DNA of 64,000 bases, from NCBI RefSeq assembly GCF_023634845.1, contig NZ_JAMLJL010000006.1:182389-246388 (forward strand), in the 5' to 3' direction. The stretch comes from Flavobacterium amniphilum (lineage in GTDB: Bacteria; Bacteroidota; Bacteroidia; Flavobacteriales; Flavobacteriaceae). Position 1 is the stretch's first letter, and every line of letters starts with the position of its first letter. The position numbers were made by a program, and so were the translations under genes. Below are positions 61,153 to 64,000 of this stretch, piece by piece. Below the pieces are notes generated by a model. It worked only from the letters and a program-made list of their open reading frames with translations, had not been told where the DNA came from and made no database searches.

Positions 61153-62070
61153 TTAGAAGAATCTAGGAGAAATTATTTTATTTGGTTTAGTGAATAATTC
61201 ATAGCGTAAAAATATTTCGTGAGATCCCGAATTATATTTTCCTAATGAAGTAGTGTCAAAATCATAACCATATCCTATAAGCCAAGAATTATTGATTTGG
61301 AAGCCTACCATACCGCTCATTGCTGCACTCCATCTGTAAGCTACACCTGCAACAAATTTCTGATTTATCAAGAAATTGGCAGACACATCAACTTGTAAAG
61401 GTGTTCCGGGTGCATATTTAGTAAGCAAAGAAGGCTTAAATTTTACTTCTGAGCTCATGTCAAATACATGGCCTGCAATTAATAAGTAATTGATTTTTGA
61501 TGTAACTATTGTACTTCTTGCACTTTCTTCACTATAATGATCGGTTTTTATTAGATAGGGAGCAGATAATCCTAAATAACTTTTATCTGAATGAATATAA
61601 AAGCCTACACCTATATTGGGAGAAAATTGATTGTCAATATTGTTATGGAAAACGGGGTCTCCTGGTTGTTGAGTGAGTTTTGTAAAATCAGCATTAAGGA
61701 TATTAACACCTCCCTTAAGTCCAAAGGCTAACTTATAATTAATGTTGATAGGAATAGTATACGAAAAATCAACAGAAATATCATTCTCATCGGATACACC
61801 TATTTTATCATTTACGACTGACAATCCTAAACCAATATTACTTCCACCGATGGGTGTATTTAGAGAGAATGAATTTGTCACAGGCGCTCCATCAAGTCCT
61901 ACCCATTGATTACGATGCAAAGCAAAAACACTCATTGCTGGTTTTGAGCCTGCATAAGCTGGATTAACAATTACTGTGTTATACATATAATGGGTAAACT
62001 GCTCTCTATTTTGTGCATATGTGGCAATAGACAGGAACACTATTAGTAGTCTAATTATTTTTGTTTTCAT
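61153..62070 (-). CDS. PorP/SprF family membrane protein, second copy
   Basis: A 305-residue outer-membrane protein with signal peptide (MKTKIIRLLIVFLSIATYAQ) and the family start REQFTHYMYNTVIVNPAYAGS, then RNQWVGLDGAP, and the terminal SPRFF. It matches the copy at 6327-7247 along its whole length. Its presumed client is the type B adhesin directly upstream (62229 onward). The gap between them holds an inverted repeat (62180-62217). Confidence 0.9.
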   Translation of the reverse strand: MKTKIIRLLIVFLSIATYAQNREQFTHYMYNTVIVNPAYAGSKPAMSVFALHRNQWVGLDGAPVTNSFSLNTPIGGSNIGLGLSVVNDKIGVSDENDISVDFSYTIPININYKLAFGLKGGVNILNADFTKLTQQPGDPVFHNNIDNQFSPNIGVGFYIHSDKSYLGLSAPYLIKTDHYSEESARSTIVTSKINYLLIAGHVFDMSSEVKFKPSLLTKYAPGTPLQVDVSANFLINQKFVAGVAYRWSAAMSGMVGFQINNSWLIGYGYDFDTTSLGKYNSGSHEIFLRYELFTKPNKIISPRFF

Positions 62071-62179
62071 ATAGAACTATTTTTATCTTTATTTAAGACC
62101 ATATCAAATTTTCATTTTCATAAAAACTCATGTGCCTTTTTAAAATATCTGATTTTTTTATTAGCATAATGGAATTTTT

Positions 62180-62217
62180 ATAAGCTTCTACCTTAACTAT
62201 TCAAGATAGAAGCTTAT
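62180..62217 (-). other. Intercistronic stem-loop of T9SS module 2
   Basis: ATAAGCTTCTA (62180-62190) and TAGAAGCTTAT (62207-62217) form a perfect 11-bp stem with a 16-nt loop in the adhesin-PorP gap. No T run follows on the minus strand, so it is not a clear terminator. It lies at the same relative place as the hairpin at 7293-7323, but the sequence differs. Confidence 0.55.
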
Positions 62218-62228
62218 GCTTTTTAGTT

Positions 62229-64000
62229 TTAATTCCATTTCAATTCTAAGAAGCCTGTTAAATTAAAGGCCTTAGTATTTTTATCTGTGTAATTGATGAT
62301 ATAGAAATAAGTTCCTTCCGGTAATTTCTCATTTCTGCTAACTGTGACTCTTCCCTCAGACACTCCAATAAATCCTTTATCAGTATCATTTTTATATTGA
62401 TCGCGCTCAAATACTAATACACCCCAACGGTTATAAATTTGAACTGTATTTGTTGGATAACATTCAAAATCATCTAATGCTTGAATATTGAAAAAATCAT
62501 TAAGCCCATCTACTATTCCCGGAGAAACTGCATTGAATACTTTTATTGGATTCAACTCATGGCATTCCGGACATGCAGGATCAATAATTACCACATCAGC
62601 TGAATGTGACGATGTACAGCCTTCATTATTAGTAACTATAAAGTTATAAATGCCCGGATTCAAACCGGTAATATCGATTGTAGCTGTATTTCCAATTATT
62701 CCTCCCGGATTAATAACCCAATTTCCAGACGGTAGATTACTTAATTGTACACTTCCCGTTGTTGAAGGGCACTCAGGTTGAGTAGGAGTCGCTGCTATTG
62801 GTGCTTCCGGTATTGTTAATACTGATCCATTGCTAAATGTTGCAGAAGCTGCTGAAGTACATGTTCCGTTGGATGCTGTTACGGTATAAGAAGTACCGAT
62901 GACCATCCCGGAGATTAGTCCTGTTCCACTTACTGTCGGTCCTGTCGGTGTAAAGACATAGGTATGGGCAGCATTATAATTGCTGATAGTGCTTGTTCCT
63001 GCTACTGAACAGGTCGGAGGTGTTGTGCTTATGGTTGGTACAACAGGAGTTACCAGTACCGCTGCATTACTAAAGGATGCAGAAGCTCCTGAAGTACATG
63101 TTCCGTTGGATGCTGTTACGGTATAAGAAGTACCGATTGTCATTCCGGAGATTAGTCCTGTTCCGCTTACCGTTGGTCCAGTCGGTGTAAAGACATAGGT
63201 ATGGGCAGCATTATAGTTGCTGATAGTACTTGTTCCTGCTATCGAACAGGTCGGAGGTGTTGTGCTTATGGTTGGTACAACAGGAGTTACCAGTACCGCT
63301 GCATTACTAAAGGATGCAGAAGCTCCTGAAGTACATGTTCCGTTAGATGCTGTTACGATATAAGAAGTACCGATGACCATTCCGGAGATTAGTCCTGTTC
63401 CGCTTACCGTTGGTCCAGTCGGTGTAAAGACATAGGTATGGGCAGCATTATAGTTGCTGATAGTACTTGTTCCTGCTATCGAACAGGTCGGAGGTGTTGT
63501 GCTTATGGTTGGTACAGCAGGAGTTACCAGTACCGCTGCATTACTGAAGGATGCAGAAGCTCCTGAAGTACATGTTCCGTTGGATGCTGTTACGGTATAA
63601 GAAGTACCGATGACCATCCCGGAGATTAGTCCTGTTCCACTTACTGTCGGTCCTGTCGGAGTAAAGACATAGGTATGGGCAGCATTATAATTGCTGATAG
63701 TGCTTGTTCCTGCTACTGAACAGGTCGGAGGTGTTGTGCTTATGGTTGGTACAACAGGAGTTACCAGTACCGCTGCATTACTAAAGGATGCAGAAGCTCC
63801 TGAAGTACATGTTCCGTTGGATGCTGTTACGGTATAAGAAGTACCGATTGTCATTCCGGAGATTAGTCCTGTTCCGCTTACCGTTGGTCCAGTCGGTGTA
63901 AAGACATAGGTATGGGCAGCATTATAGTTGCTGATAGTACTTGTTCCTGCTATCGAACAGGTCGGAGGTGTTGTGCTTATGGTTGGTACAGCAGGAGTTA
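62229..64000 (-). CDS. Repeat-rich secreted adhesin with T9SS type B sorting domain, 5' end outside window
   Basis: The C-terminal 590 residues of a large exported protein; the frame is open to the window edge. The last ~105 residues are the type B sorting domain ([46 protein letters not shown]). Before it is an Ig-like unit, and before that five near-identical 79-residue repeats of Thr/Ser-rich beta structure with two Cys residues each. It begins module 2, followed by PorP/SprF and the PorE-like OmpA protein. It is an SprB-like surface adhesin candidate whose full length cannot be judged here. Confidence 0.88.
   Translation of the reverse strand, partial: TPAVPTISTTPPTCSIAGTSTISNYNAAHTYVFTPTGPTVSGTGLISGMTIGTSYTVTASNGTCTSGASASFSNAAVLVTPVVPTISTTPPTCSVAGTSTISNYNAAHTYVFTPTGPTVSGTGLISGMVIGTSYTVTASNGTCTSGASASFSNAAVLVTPAVPTISTTPPTCSIAGTSTISNYNAAHTYVFTPTGPTVSGTGLISGMVIGTSYIVTASNGTCTSGASASFSNAAVLVTPVVPTISTTPPTCSIAGTSTISNYNAAHTYVFTPTGPTVSGTGLISGMTIGTSYTVTASNGTCTSGASASFSNAAVLVTPVVPTISTTPPTCSVAGTSTISNYNAAHTYVFTPTGPTVSGTGLISGMVIGTSYTVTASNGTCTSAASATFSNGSVLTIPEAPIAATPTQPECPSTTGSVQLSNLPSGNWVINPGGIIGNTATIDITGLNPGIYNFIVTNNEGCTSSHSADVVIIDPACPECHELNPIKVFNAVSPGIVDGLNDFFNIQALDDFECYPTNTVQIYNRWGVLVFERDQYKNDTDKGFIGVSEGRVTVSRNEKLPEGTYFYIINYTDKNTKAFNLTGFLELKWN
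62820..64000 (-). repeat. Five 237-bp near-identical tandem repeats with higher-order pattern
   Basis: Unit length is 237 bp (79 residues; core [19 protein letters not shown] and [19 protein letters not shown]). Units come in recognisable variants. Reading rightward, the segment around GCC/GTC-CATTCCGG is GACCATCCC, TGTCATTCC, GACCATTCC, GACCATCCC, TGTCATTCC, so the variants recur every third unit (711 bp). A few other variant positions do not keep this order. The array continues beyond the window. Confidence 0.88.

Overview
The window is a piece of a Bacteroidetes chromosome, almost certainly a Flavobacterium or close relative. The evidence is low GC, several Bacteroidetes-type -7 boxes (TAnnTTTG), two PorP/SprF-OmpA-giant adhesin modules with type IX secretion (T9SS) type B tails, a T9SS type A protein, a SusC-like TonB receptor, 2TM-domain genes, a DUF5606 gene and a Bacteroidetes-type integrase. 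I saw no rRNA gene, tRNA gene or CRISPR array.

Layout. 0-4.2 kb: housekeeping genes on the minus strand (mazG, DUF5606, def, mqo, ruvX). 4.4-13.4 kb: T9SS/gliding module 1 (giant adhesin, PorP/SprF, PorE-like OmpA). 14.2-18.6 kb: a histidine kinase/receiver pair facing three tandem exported tail-collar-like paralogues. 19-24.2 kb: small metabolic and hypothetical genes (GlxA-type AraC regulator, two VOC proteins, DoxX, DUF4287, META lipoprotein) and a 21-bp tandem array. 24.3-32.7 kb: dapD, then a surface-polysaccharide cluster. 32.7-37.3 kb: tsaC, cca, ctaA and a hydrolase, with two small accessory genes (GxxExxY; a frameshifted four-helix-bundle gene) between core genes, each bordered by inverted short repeats. 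37.3-41.4 kb: a LytS/LytTR two-component operon with 2TM proteins. 41.6-45.6 kb: a T9SS type A protein and a TonB receptor. 45.6-46.4 kb: repeat-rich intergenic DNA. 46.4-58.8 kb: accessory region. 59.2-64 kb: T9SS module 2, whose adhesin runs off the window.

The most notable object is an 8,495-bp transposon at 47951-56445. It has perfect 25-bp terminal inverted repeats and is flanked by an 8-bp target duplication (ATATATTG at 47943-47950 and 56446-56453). It encodes an IS1595-type (ISXO2-like) transposase and has split an MFS-rhodanese fusion gene. The 3' end of that gene, including the rhodanese Cys loop, is at 47825-47950, and exact excision restores a 504-residue frame. The cargo looks like a defence island. 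It includes a tightly overlapping ABC-three-component (ABC-3C) operon whose first gene is a 56-residue single-span membrane protein. It also has a protein with a HEPN-like RNxxxH motif, a GNAT acetyltransferase, a secreted protein behind a GC-rich structured leader, and two tiny genes at the right end. An identical 15-bp sequence with a palindromic core lies 80-106 bp upstream of both the HEPN-like/GNAT pair and the ABC-3C operon, which suggests co-regulation. Terminator hairpins lie near both ends.

The interrupted MFS-rhodanese gene belongs with a Crp/Fnr-type regulator and a 43-residue secreted peptide. A perfect 9-bp inverted repeat just downstream of the regulator gene is a candidate operator for this small operon. 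Related imperfect hairpins border the module at 47751 and 58776, next to a complete tyrosine integrase.
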